NCBI GenBank assembly: GCA_002381565.1
Contig: DFWZ01000032.1
Location: 146,375-167,342 of the forward strand
Length of the DNA stretch: 20,968 bases
Direction of reading: 5' to 3'
From: Gallionella sp. UBA4121
GTDB lineage: Bacteria > Pseudomonadota > Gammaproteobacteria > Burkholderiales > Gallionellaceae
Shown: piece after piece, positions 1 to 7,724 of the stretch
How positions within the stretch are numbered: position 1 is the stretch's first letter
Layout: each line of letters opens with the position of its first letter
The notes under the pieces: generated by a model
What the model saw: only the letters and a program-made list of their open reading frames with translations
Database searches by the model: none
What the model was told of the DNA's origin: nothing
Program-made: the position numbers and the translations under genes

Positions 1-338
1 TGGATGAATACCCAGTACAAGGCCATCATGAACATCATGCCCACCACTTCACGGGACATTAACCAGTATGGCTGATACCAGCCCGGCATATGCGCGTCAG
101 CACCGATCGGTGTGTTCCACCACGGAAAGGTATGCGATCCGCCTGCAAGGAGTATCACCAGCAACACAAAAGCCAGCGGGAACAGGGCGGAAAGGGATAC
201 CGCCAGATGACGAACATTGAAACGCCATTTCGCACCCACCAGATGCAACACCGAACAAAATGCCACGCCACTCAAAGCCAGTGACAGCACCACCACGAAA
301 CTTACCGTCAAAACAGCCCAATTACTGTATGCCAACAT
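1..338 (-). CDS. actF: ActF, membrane subunit of alternative complex III (5' part only)
   Basis: N-terminal 112 codons of a polytopic membrane protein; the rest lies beyond the left edge. The start at 338 has a strong AGGAGG Shine-Dalgarno that overlaps the actE stop codon. The translation begins MLAYSNWAVLTVSF and shows a first membrane segment (about residues 5-34), a second (about 44-67) and a third starting near residue 98. A WYQPYWL stretch precedes the third helix. Being last in an actA-B1-B2-C-D-E series identifies it as ActF, which in known ACIII complexes is a quinone-module subunit related to ActC/NrfD. The identification rests largely on position because no complete domain is visible. 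An unrelated reading frame overlaps on the same strand and was set aside. Confidence 0.82.
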   Translation of the reverse strand, partial: MLAYSNWAVLTVSFVVVLSLALSGVAFCSVLHLVGAKWRFNVRHLAVSLSALFPLAFVLLVILLAGGSHTFPWWNTPIGADAHMPGWYQPYWLMSREVVGMMFMMALYWVFI

Positions 339-349
339 TTTATAGCCTC

Positions 350-904
350 CTATTTCGACTGCGCCGCAGTTAAACCAGCCTGATCCTTCTGCAACACACG
401 GCGGACGTAGTTAACCACGTGCCAACGCTCGGTTGGAGAGAGATCATTGGCGTAACTTGGCATCACCGCACCACCCAATGTCATGTAACCGAAGATGTAT
501 CCGTCAGGATAATCCGGCGACTTCCAGCTATGCATGGTATTGGATGAGGTGAGATTAAACGGCTGCATGATCAGCTTGGCGCCCACCAGACCGTCACCGG
601 TACCTGAAAATCCATGGCAGGGTGTACAGTAAATCTGGAACAAGTGTTTACCCGTTGCAACCGACTTTTCGGTAGCTTCAACGGGGTTAATCATGGCTTT
701 GGCCGCGTCGATATCCTTGACCAGAACCGTAGTCCCGGCTACCGGCACTGAACGCGCCGGAAATGGCGTCATGCCGGGATTCGCCGGATCAGGGCTTTCC
801 TGAGGCTTGACACTGATCTGATTTGCCATGTCCTTGGACCACGGCCATGCCTGCGCCAGGCAAGGAACCAACATTAATGACACTGCTAAGGATAACTTTC
901 TCAT
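350..904 (-). CDS. actE: ActE, monoheme cytochrome c subunit of alternative complex III
   Basis: A 184-residue periplasmic cytochrome c. An N-terminal signal peptide (residues 1-19, ending AQA before WPW) is followed by a linker and a class I-like cytochrome domain. The heme c site is CTPCH (Cys93, Cys96, His97), and Met138 in GGAVMPSY is the likely distal ligand. ActE is the exit cytochrome in known ACIII complexes, passing electrons from ActA to the next carrier or directly to an oxidase. The start overlaps the actD stop by four bases (ATGA), so the two are probably translationally coupled. Some ActE proteins are lipoproteins. Here the only candidate Cys (residue 15, LVPC) has Pro at -1, which is a poor lipobox, so signal peptidase I cleavage is more likely. 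Confidence 0.9.
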   Translation of the reverse strand: MRKLSLAVSLMLVPCLAQAWPWSKDMANQISVKPQESPDPANPGMTPFPARSVPVAGTTVLVKDIDAAKAMINPVEATEKSVATGKHLFQIYCTPCHGFSGTGDGLVGAKLIMQPFNLTSSNTMHSWKSPDYPDGYIFGYMTLGGAVMPSYANDLSPTERWHVVNYVRRVLQKDQAGLTAAQSK

Positions 905-1431
905 TTCCCTGCCTCTTCCTGAATTTCCAATGCCTTGTGCTTGGTGAAAATTGCCTTTAATACGCCGATAGCAGCCTCTTCTGCCTTGACCAGAATAGCA
1001 ATGTTGTCCACCGAAACCTTGGCGTTATACAAGGGCGAACGTTTTGCAGGCAATCTGGCGCAAATCAGAAAGCCCAAAATTGTAATGTACACACCGCCCA
1101 GAATGAACATTTCGTAAGTCAGCACGAAATTGGGTGGCAACGGCACGATAGGCTTGCCTCCTTTCATCTGCATGAAGAAATTGGCCTGTGCGCTTGAAAT
1201 CCCGAGGAATCCCAATGAGCCACCCAGCAGCGCACCGATCAGCGTGAACCACTGCACATAGACAGGTTTTTCGCCCAGAAATTTTTCAACTTCCGGATGT
1301 TCGATCGGTGATTTGACGATCATGTCGTCATTGACATCAAAGCCCTTGATCTGTGTGTCACGCAGTTCCCTGACGACCGCTTCCGCATCATCAAAGTTGC
1401 CATACAACGCAAGTAAATGACGTTTACTCAT
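901..1431 (-). CDS. actD: ActD, DUF3341 membrane subunit of alternative complex III
   Basis: A 176-residue protein with the ActD (DUF3341) architecture. The N-terminal soluble part starts MSKRHLLALYGNFDDAEA, a small alpha/beta-looking domain. Two membrane hairpin helices follow, about residues 60-80 (WFTLIGALLGGSLGFLGI) and 106-126 (EMFILGGVYITILGFLI), and then a charged C-terminal tail ending QEEAGK. ActD is a structural subunit without cofactors that packs against ActC in known ACIII complexes. It starts two bases after the actC stop and ends in an ATGA overlap with actE, so it lies in the middle of a polycistronic unit. Confidence 0.9.
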   Translation of the reverse strand: MSKRHLLALYGNFDDAEAVVRELRDTQIKGFDVNDDMIVKSPIEHPEVEKFLGEKPVYVQWFTLIGALLGGSLGFLGISSAQANFFMQMKGGKPIVPLPPNFVLTYEMFILGGVYITILGFLICARLPAKRSPLYNAKVSVDNIAILVKAEEAAIGVLKAIFTKHKALEIQEEAGK

Positions 1432-1433
1432 GA

Positions 1434-2798
1434 TTAGTGCGCTCCCTGTTCAGCGGTTTCATTGTTTTTCAGGTGCAGGGTGCGGTGATAAACCATTTCC
1501 TTCACCTCATACATGGAGACGGATGGGAACACCTTGCAGAAAACCATGAACAGCAGGGTAAACCAGCCAAAACTGCCGAATACAATGCCCCATTGAATCA
1601 TGGAAGGCCACTGGTCGTGGTCCCAGGTCCATGGATAGTAACCATGCGAAAAGGTTGGCGCTACAATCATCCAGCGCTCCAGCCACATGCCCAAATTCAA
1701 CAGCAGCGAGGTCGCAAACAGCACCGGAATGTTGGTCTGGAAGCGTTTGATAGCAAACACAAACGGCACAACCGATCCGCAGAAGATCATCGCCCACCAG
1801 AACGGCGCATAGGGGCCTGTCATCTTCTGAATCAATAAATCTTTCGAAACCCCATCGTGGCTGTACCAGACCGAGGCAAACTCAACGCAGTTCAGGTAAG
1901 TCCACACCATGGCAATCGCAAAAGTCAGACGCACGATCTTTTTCAGGATAGGCAAGGTCATGTATTCTTCAAATTTGAACACGTAGCGCAAGATGATGAA
2001 CAGCGTGATGATCGCCGCACAGCCGGAATAGAGCGCACCCGCCACGAAGTAAGGAGGGAAGGAAGTCACATGCCAACCGGGTTGTTGCGACATACCAAAG
2101 TCACTGGCAACAATCGAGTGCACCGACACAGCTAATGGAATCAGGAAACAGGCGATCGTCAGGTAGGTCACGCGAAAATTGCGCCACTGCCTGTCCGTAC
2201 CTTCCCAGCCCAGCGACAGCAAGGTGTACAACTTCTTGCGCCAACCTGACGGCAGGTTATCGCGAGCAATCGCCAGATCCGGAATCATCCCGACAAACAG
2301 GAACAACACGGAAGAACTGAGGTATGTAAAGATGGCCATCGCGTCCCAGAGCAACGGGGACTGGAAGTTCGGCCATATCCACCTTTCATTCGGGTAGGGT
2401 ACGGCGTAATAAAATTGCCATACCCGGCCCAGATGGACCATCACGAACAAACCGGCGGTCATCAGAGAAAACGTGGTCATCGCTTCGGCAAAACGGTAGA
2501 TCGGTTTACGCCAGTCGGCATGCATCAGATGCAGAATCGCTGACAGCAGCGTACCCGAGTGGCTCATGCCGATCCAGAAGATGAAGGTAGCAATATATAA
2601 CCCCCACACATGCGGATTGTTCATGTTAGCCACGCCCATCCCCATCTGGTACTGGTAAATCTCGCACCCTACGGCAACTGCAATCATCGCAATCGCAAAA
2701 AACAGGATCACCCAGTACATTTTTCTCGGGTTTTCCAGACTCGTCATCACATCCTGGTTAATCTTTGCCCAGGCGATGTCTTCGCGGATATCTTTCAT
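1434..2798 (-). CDS. actC: ActC, NrfD-type quinol-binding membrane subunit of alternative complex III
   Basis: A 454-residue polytopic protein of the NrfD/PsrC superfamily with about ten membrane helices. The first clear helix is near residues 28-46 (YWVILFFAIAMIAVAVG) and the last near 407-424. The N-terminal amphipathic region MKDIREDIAWAKINQDV and the segment FWIGMSHSGTLLSAILHL are of the ActC type. In known ACIII complexes ActC holds the periplasm-facing quinol site and sits under the ActB2 iron-sulfur domain, and it may take part in proton translocation. The Shine-Dalgarno AAGGAAT lies eight bases before the ATG. The start follows the actB2 stop by 36 bases, the largest gap inside the operon after actA-actB1, and actD follows two bases downstream. 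Confidence 0.93.
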   Translation of the reverse strand: MKDIREDIAWAKINQDVMTSLENPRKMYWVILFFAIAMIAVAVGCEIYQYQMGMGVANMNNPHVWGLYIATFIFWIGMSHSGTLLSAILHLMHADWRKPIYRFAEAMTTFSLMTAGLFVMVHLGRVWQFYYAVPYPNERWIWPNFQSPLLWDAMAIFTYLSSSVLFLFVGMIPDLAIARDNLPSGWRKKLYTLLSLGWEGTDRQWRNFRVTYLTIACFLIPLAVSVHSIVASDFGMSQQPGWHVTSFPPYFVAGALYSGCAAIITLFIILRYVFKFEEYMTLPILKKIVRLTFAIAMVWTYLNCVEFASVWYSHDGVSKDLLIQKMTGPYAPFWWAMIFCGSVVPFVFAIKRFQTNIPVLFATSLLLNLGMWLERWMIVAPTFSHGYYPWTWDHDQWPSMIQWGIVFGSFGWFTLLFMVFCKVFPSVSMYEVKEMVYHRTLHLKNNETAEQGAH

Positions 2799-2834
2799 TG
2801 TTATTCCTTAAAGTAGTTCCGTTAGCTCAACCGA

Positions 2835-3689
2835 CTAAACAGCGCTTTCACGCACGCGTTCCAGATACATCACCGAAGGATAGGGACGCAATTCTTCCAG
2901 AATACGGTAGCCGCGCAAATCAGATCCGCCCTCCTTCTCATCCTTGGCTTGCTTATCCTTATCCAGTTCAACCTGCTGCGCCAGCCATTGCTTGTGCACC
3001 CGAGATTCCGGATCCACCAGATTGCCGAAGGAAATCGCCCCGGGAGGACATGCCTGCTGGCAAGCCGTCTGCACTTCCCCTTCGCGAACGATGCGCCCCT
3101 CACTCTTGGCAGTCACTTCAGCCGCACGCAAACGCTGCACACAGAACGTGCATTTCTCCATCACGCCCTTGCCACGCACCGACACGTCGGGATTCAATTG
3201 GCGGTTCATCTCGGCAGGCCAGACATTTTCGGTGGTCGGATAGTCGTACCAGTTGAAGTAACGAACCTTGAACGGGCAGTTTGCCGAGCAGTAACGCGAA
3301 CCGATGCAGCGGTTGTAAATCTGCGAGTTCAAACCGTCTTGCGTATGATTGGTCGCGCCCACCGGACACACTGTCTCACACGGCGCAGCTTCACACTGCT
3401 GGCACATCATGGGCAGGAACTGGAATCCCTGATCGGGAAACTCGCGACCATCTTCTTCCCAGTAGCGCTCGATGCGCATCCAGTGCATGGTCTGCCCGTG
3501 CAGGAATTTTTCCCGACCCACTACCGGCAGATTGTTTTCTGCATAACAGGCCACACTGCACGCGTTGCAACCGGTACAGGCATCCAGATCGATCGCCATC
3601 GCCCATTTATATGGATCGTGCGGCTTGTCATCGATGGGATGAAAATGGCGTACTGATGACCAATTATCTAATAAATTAGTTACTGACAT
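2835..3689 (-). CDS. actB2: ActB2, iron-sulfur subunit of alternative complex III (separate gene)
   Basis: A 284-residue NrfC/PsrB-type ferredoxin protein corresponding to the C-terminal half of fused ActB proteins. Four cysteine clusters are visible: Cys38/41/44/48, Cys96/99/104/108, Cys128/134/138 and Cys180/183/210/214. In the third cluster the expected second Cys is Ser131 (CIGSRYCSANC). This fits the one [3Fe-4S] plus three [4Fe-4S] content known for ACIII. There is no signal peptide, so export must be as a partner of the Tat-targeted ActB1, as for other two-subunit Mo/Fe-S-type modules; this is inference. Translation starts from a near-perfect AAGGAGGT located in the last codons of actB1, with the two genes three bases apart. 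Confidence 0.92.
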   Translation of the reverse strand: MSVTNLLDNWSSVRHFHPIDDKPHDPYKWAMAIDLDACTGCNACSVACYAENNLPVVGREKFLHGQTMHWMRIERYWEEDGREFPDQGFQFLPMMCQQCEAAPCETVCPVGATNHTQDGLNSQIYNRCIGSRYCSANCPFKVRYFNWYDYPTTENVWPAEMNRQLNPDVSVRGKGVMEKCTFCVQRLRAAEVTAKSEGRIVREGEVQTACQQACPPGAISFGNLVDPESRVHKQWLAQQVELDKDKQAKDEKEGGSDLRGYRILEELRPYPSVMYLERVRESAV

Positions 3690-3692
3690 AAC

Positions 3693-5891
3693 TCAGACCT
3701 CCTTCGACAAATCTACTTGATCGGTGGACACGCGCACTGCAATTTTTCTGCCCATTTGCATCCCGCCTGCCGCACCCTCATCCTTGACCACGATCACGCG
3801 CTGACCCGTCTTGCTGATCTTGACACGCGTCTCATGCATAGCCAATTCGCCGGTGCCGGCATCAAACACCGCATCCATAATCTGGAACGGGTTCACACCG
3901 TAACCCTTGGCATAACGCCCCATCGCATCATGACCGCGACCGATTGGTATGGAAATCGCCTCCGGATGTATGCCCGGGAACAGATACACCTGCGCCTTGA
4001 CCGAACCCGTTTTGGAAGCCACTTCAACGATATCCCCCTCGACGATGCCCAGTGCCGCCGCCTTCCTGGGATGAATCTCGACCCACGAATCCCACACGAT
4101 GGTGGTCAGCGGATCAGGCGACTCCTGCAGCCAGGGCTGGTTGGTATGACGACCATCGCGCAGATGGGAGGTCACACTGGGAATCAGATGCAGCGGATAT
4201 TGCGCATCGGCTTCCGCGGGAGCCGGCAGTTGTAAACCTGTCGTCGTCATACTTGCGCTCAACGCAGCGGACGGGCCTGCCAGCTTGACAATGCCATGGG
4301 TCAGGGTATCGTTCCAGAAAACGTCATCGTCGGCGCCGCCGCCGCCCAATGCGCCCTTGTTTTGCAACACGGCGCCGCGCAGGTAAGCGTAGTAATCATC
4401 GAAACCCTTGTATTCTTCTGCACGGCGCTGCTTGATCAAAGCCAGCACAATATCGCCCATGCCGCGGGTATTGGGATATAACCGCTCCATCAATGGCTGC
4501 TGGATATTGATTTGTGCGACATCCGTCAGGTATTCGGGAACATGCGTACCCCAGTCTTCCAGCGCGGAATCCAGCGGCAAGACCAGATCGGCCTGCAACG
4601 CAGTTTCATCAAGGTAGTGCGCGAACGCAACCTTGAAGCCGGCTTTAGCCATGTTGTCCCGGAACTTGTACGCTCCGGGAGCCGTGAAGACCGGATTGGC
4701 TGCAAAATTGAACAGCACTTTGTACTTGCCGGCAGCCAGACCATCGTTCAGCGCCTTGAGTGAGGCAGTACTCCCCTTACTCGGCGTCATTTGCGGGAAT
4801 GGCACAGAAACTGGCGCTTCGATAGTCTTGCCTACGTTGCCCAGCACCTGATTGAGCAGATTGATTGCGGCGGCATTTTGCGAGCCGTGTGCATAGCCTT
4901 CAGCAGCACTGCCAGCGATCACCAGACTCGGGCTGCGCAACTTCAGCAGCGCGGCGATCTTGTCTATCTGACTTGGTTCCACGCCGGTTTCACGAGCAAC
5001 GCGCGCCCTGTCATAACCCTTTACCAGCTCGGCCACATCGCCAGTCGCCGTGCCCAGCGCATTGATGATACCCAGCGCCAGAATACCTTCCGTACCAGGA
5101 CGCACCGCGAGCCAGCGATCGGCATTCGCACCGGTCAGGGTCATTTTTGATTCGGCCTGAATCAACACACCGCGCTGACCGTCAACCCCCTTGCGGAACT
5201 GCGCATACTGCTGGGAAAAATGCACCGGAGACACCCAGGCACCCAGAAAGTCCGCACCGAACGACAGCACCACTTTGGCCTTGTCGATACGGTAGCGCGG
5301 CATATCCACGCCATAGGACTTGATATTGGCTGCACGCACCACGGCTGGCGCTACCGCTTCATAAACGAAGTGGTTTTTAGTGCCCAGGCTGTCCAGATAA
5401 TTGCCCAGCAACACCTTCAGATGACCGCTCACGCCACCTGAGAGGAAAGCAATCTCTTCACCCTTCACACCATTGAGCTTTTCAGCGATCAGTGCGTAAG
5501 CCTTCTCCCAGGTGATGGTCTCTCCCTTGTCGCCATTACGCAACAGAGGTTCACGCACCCGGTCAGGATTGTAGTGATGCTGCACGCTCGCCTGCCCCAG
5601 TCCGCACATCTTGCCTTTGTTGATTGCTGAATCCGGGTTGCCCTCCAGCTTCAGCACACGGCCTTCACGCACCCGCCCGTTGATACTGCAACCCGCGTCG
5701 CACTGCGCGCAAGTTGAGTTGAAGTAAACCGCTACGCCGGGAATCACATAATCTTTAGCTTCAACGTAGGAAACAACCGTTTCCTTGCCGTCCTCGATGG
5801 AAGTATTGCCGCAACCTGAGAGCGCCACCGCTGTGCCGCTCCAGCCCAATACTTTCAGAAAATCACGCCGATCAAAACCACTGTCTATCAT
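3693..5891 (-). CDS. actB1: ActB1, molybdopterin-oxidoreductase-like subunit of alternative complex III
   Basis: A 732-residue protein of the molybdopterin oxidoreductase fold. The chosen ATG at 5891 has AGAGAGG five bases upstream. Upstream in-frame starts at 5918 and 5948 have no Shine-Dalgarno, and the latter overlaps actA. The N-terminus is a Tat signal (RRDFLK, residues 8-13) ending in a perfect lipobox, LSGC (Cys27), suggesting a lipidated periplasmic protein. A Cys61-x2-Cys64-x3-Cys68-x27-Cys96 set matches the proximal [4Fe-4S] motif of the wider Mo family. Well-studied ACIII complexes carry no Mo cofactor in this domain, so presence of the motif is worth noting. The gene is a stand-alone B1 half; the iron-sulfur half is the next gene. 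It lies 31 bases downstream of actA. Confidence 0.9.
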   Translation of the reverse strand: MIDSGFDRRDFLKVLGWSGTAVALSGCGNTSIEDGKETVVSYVEAKDYVIPGVAVYFNSTCAQCDAGCSINGRVREGRVLKLEGNPDSAINKGKMCGLGQASVQHHYNPDRVREPLLRNGDKGETITWEKAYALIAEKLNGVKGEEIAFLSGGVSGHLKVLLGNYLDSLGTKNHFVYEAVAPAVVRAANIKSYGVDMPRYRIDKAKVVLSFGADFLGAWVSPVHFSQQYAQFRKGVDGQRGVLIQAESKMTLTGANADRWLAVRPGTEGILALGIINALGTATGDVAELVKGYDRARVARETGVEPSQIDKIAALLKLRSPSLVIAGSAAEGYAHGSQNAAAINLLNQVLGNVGKTIEAPVSVPFPQMTPSKGSTASLKALNDGLAAGKYKVLFNFAANPVFTAPGAYKFRDNMAKAGFKVAFAHYLDETALQADLVLPLDSALEDWGTHVPEYLTDVAQINIQQPLMERLYPNTRGMGDIVLALIKQRRAEEYKGFDDYYAYLRGAVLQNKGALGGGGADDDVFWNDTLTHGIVKLAGPSAALSASMTTTGLQLPAPAEADAQYPLHLIPSVTSHLRDGRHTNQPWLQESPDPLTTIVWDSWVEIHPRKAAALGIVEGDIVEVASKTGSVKAQVYLFPGIHPEAISIPIGRGHDAMGRYAKGYGVNPFQIMDAVFDAGTGELAMHETRVKISKTGQRVIVVKDEGAAGGMQMGRKIAVRVSTDQVDLSKEV

Positions 5892-5922
5892 CACAGCCTC
5901 TCTGGTAAATTTTTTCATGGCA

Positions 5923-6648
5923 TTACTTGTGGCACAGCCAGCAATCATTCGGACCCTTGGCAGTCACTTCACCCGCAGCATTTTTGGTCTCCGCCGGCTT
6001 CTGGAAGGTATACCAGTAAGCCTGCTTGCCTATCGGTGTGCCGCCCTCCGGGATGTCGCCTTTCGCTACCACGACGTGCTCCTTCATATGGCAGCTGACG
6101 CACCAGCCCATGGTGATAGGCTTCTGGCGACGCGCAACCGTCATTTCCTTCACCTGTCCATGGCAATATCCGCAGACCTCCTGAACCGGACGGCCCTGCT
6201 GCTCAATAAAACGCTTGATGTGACGCTCGTGATTGAATCGCACGAAATCAGGCAAATCATGGACTTTTTTCCATGGAATCGCCTTCTTGGCATCCCAGTA
6301 CTTGAACAGCTCGACAATGCGAGGCTTGTCGCGCACGGACGGGATACTCTGGTGACAGCCTATGCATTTTTGCAGCGGTGGAATCCCTGCCGTCAAACTG
6401 CGTCTGGCGTAGGTATGACAATACTGACAGTTGATCTCCATACCGCCCTTGGCAGGGTCGCTGTTGGTAGGGTCGCTGGCATTGCGATTACCTGCATGGC
6501 GATAATGGGGAAACTCGATGGGCTGTGCAACTTGCGGACCTAAATCGTCCTCGGTCGTAAGCGTAGGTTGCGGATCATTGGCTGCATAACTGCTGACAGC
6601 CATAAACAAACCTACCAGCAAGATAGGTAAACGTAAGAAACGATGCAT
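5923..6648 (-). CDS. actA: ActA, pentaheme cytochrome c subunit of alternative complex III
   Basis: A 241-residue periplasmic multiheme cytochrome. Five CXXCH heme sites are visible, at Cys74, Cys95, Cys149, Cys173 and Cys236 (CQYCH, CIGCH, CGYCH, CVSCH, CWLCH); the last lies two residues from the C-terminus. Residues 1-22 form a hydrophobic signal or anchor (LPILLVGLFMAVSSYA). The ATG at 6648 is preferred because GGGGGAG lies eight bases upstream and the signal peptide then begins directly. An in-frame ATG at 6702 would add 18 hydrophilic residues and lies inside a hairpin. ActA carries electrons from the ActB iron-sulfur clusters towards ActE. It is the first gene of the operon, which probably starts from the divergent region to its right. 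Confidence 0.93.
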   Translation of the reverse strand: MHRFLRLPILLVGLFMAVSSYAANDPQPTLTTEDDLGPQVAQPIEFPHYRHAGNRNASDPTNSDPAKGGMEINCQYCHTYARRSLTAGIPPLQKCIGCHQSIPSVRDKPRIVELFKYWDAKKAIPWKKVHDLPDFVRFNHERHIKRFIEQQGRPVQEVCGYCHGQVKEMTVARRQKPITMGWCVSCHMKEHVVVAKGDIPEGGTPIGKQAYWYTFQKPAETKNAAGEVTAKGPNDCWLCHK

Positions 6649-6679
6649 CGTAGGAACTCCCCCAGCAAACAAATGATCC

Positions 6680-6703
6680 CATGCCGGCTTTTTTGCCGGC
6701 ATG
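6680..6703 (-). other. Perfect hairpin in the actA leader
   Basis: CATGCCGGC and GCCGGCATG form a perfect nine-base-pair stem around a six-base loop, which is A6 in the minus-strand transcript. It ends about 30 bases upstream of the preferred actA start and just before its Shine-Dalgarno. No U-tract follows in the minus direction, so it is not a standard terminator. An mRNA-stabilising or regulatory leader structure is possible; its function is unknown. Confidence 0.6.
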
Positions 6704-6811
6704 AACGAACCGTCTAATCGGATTATTTTTGGTGCGATGCGTCACGAAACCTATTACGATCTGCTATTGTTTTTTATCTCTGCAAATTCAAGTTACCGCG
6801 AGCACCGCCGA

Positions 6812-6840
6812 ATCATGTCTGGTTTATTTTTCAATGTCAA
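6812..6840 (-). promoter_or_regulatory. Candidate sigma-70 promoter for the act operon
   Basis: On the minus strand a consensus -35 TTGACA (6835-6840) is followed after 17 bases by CATGAT (6812-6817), four of six matches to the -10 consensus. It would give a leader of about 155 bases containing the hairpin. The wider gene-free region 6649-6983 is strongly AT-rich between two divergent genes. Nothing else in it was recognised, and no convincing promoter for the plus-strand gene was found; TTGACG at 6851-6856 has only a weak -10 partner. Confidence 0.4.
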
Positions 6841-6983
6841 CAATGTTTCTTGACGCTGATTGTTGTTTCTTAAAAACTTATTTATATATCGCGGTTTTAC
6901 ATTATTTGCTTATATTACTTAAAGACTTAACATAATTGTTTGCTAATATTCTTTAACCAGTTAAATTACTCGGATTTACCCTC

Positions 6984-7619
6984 ATGAACGAAGAACAAGC
7001 CGTACTCGATTTTTTTTCCAAACCGGAAAACCTGCCACTTGGATTATCGGTCGCAGGACAAATGGATGTCATTCGTGAGCAGATGAACTCGCGCTTCTGG
7101 CAAGATTTACAGCATCGAATCGACACGCTGTCAGTTCAGCACGCGCCAGAATGGCAGACCCAGGTCACTGAAGACCGCAACGCAGCCGATATGCTGGTGG
7201 GCCTGCAATGCAAGTTGTGCGAGCCGCATTCGCATTGCCTTTTCCCCATGCTGGAGCAGCAATATCTAGGCGGCAGCTGGCGCATTTTTTTCGGGCTGAT
7301 GTGGCAGAGCCCGCCGACGAAGGAGCAACTTGCCTTGCCTGCCATCACCGCACTCAAACAAAATTTGAGTGGCGCCGGATTCAAACACAACGAGAATTTT
7401 ATCGCCTGGCAGTGGACGAATTTCCACCCCAGGCGCAGTGAATTTCTGCTGCGCTATTCGCAGCAGCCGGAAAAATTGCTGTGTGAGGTTGAATCCATTT
7501 TCAGCGCTTTACTGATTGAACACCGTGATCACATCACATCGGCCAATGCCGCACTGCAAGCCGTGCCGCCATCCATGACAGTTTCACTTGATCAGTTACG
7601 ACGCAAACGAGAGGATTAA
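6984..7619 (+). CDS. Unrecognised protein, divergent from the act operon
   Basis: A 211-residue soluble-looking protein with no signal peptide and no membrane helix. I do not recognise a family. Visible features are an N-terminal acidic and hydrophobic stretch (MNEEQAVLDFFSKPENLPLG), a cysteine and histidine-rich patch CKLCEPHSHC near residues 76-85, a Trp/Phe-rich core (GGSWRIFFGLMW and IAWQWTNFHPRRSEF), and a basic tail ending RRKRED. The patch could bind a metal, but that is only a suggestion. The ATG at 6984 is the first in frame after an AT-rich promoter-like region, and no clear Shine-Dalgarno precedes it. Codon usage and the conserved-looking core argue for a real gene. It shares its control region with actA, so co-regulation is possible. 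Confidence 0.7.
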   Translation: MNEEQAVLDFFSKPENLPLGLSVAGQMDVIREQMNSRFWQDLQHRIDTLSVQHAPEWQTQVTEDRNAADMLVGLQCKLCEPHSHCLFPMLEQQYLGGSWRIFFGLMWQSPPTKEQLALPAITALKQNLSGAGFKHNENFIAWQWTNFHPRRSEFLLRYSQQPEKLLCEVESIFSALLIEHRDHITSANAALQAVPPSMTVSLDQLRRKRED

Positions 7620-7639
7620 GCGGCGTGCGCCACGCAATG

Positions 7640-7662
7640 CCGGTCAGCCGGTGGCAGACCGG
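7640..7662. other. Hairpin between convergent genes
   Basis: CCGGTC-A-GCC and GGC-A-GACCGG form a stem of nine pairs with one A-A mismatch around a three-base loop. It lies 20 bases after the stop of the plus-strand unknown gene and 62 bases beyond the nif3-like stop. Only a weak T-rich stretch follows, so it is at most a poor terminator. Confidence 0.3.
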
Positions 7663-7724
7663 GTCGCCTTCATTTTGCACCCTCTGCAAGCCGTCACAAT
7701 GCAGTGGACACACCTGCCAAACGC

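Noticed and set aside
2835..5891. A true molybdenum enzyme such as a nitrite oxidoreductase, nitrate reductase or arsenite oxidase
   Set aside because: The genes sit between pentaheme ActA and ActC-D-E-F, which defines ACIII; DUF3341 ActD and the stand-alone monoheme ActE do not accompany those enzymes. Cofactor binding by ActB1 is left open as a finding.
5785..6543. A 252-codon plus-strand open frame opposite actA and actB1
   Set aside because: It lies antisense to two genes with clear heme and Tat motifs and has no recognisable domain; long antisense frames are expected in GC-rich coding DNA.
6649..6702. Longer ActA start at 6702
   Set aside because: It would put 18 polar residues before the signal peptide, and the codon lies in a stable hairpin; the ATG at 6648 has a better ribosome site.
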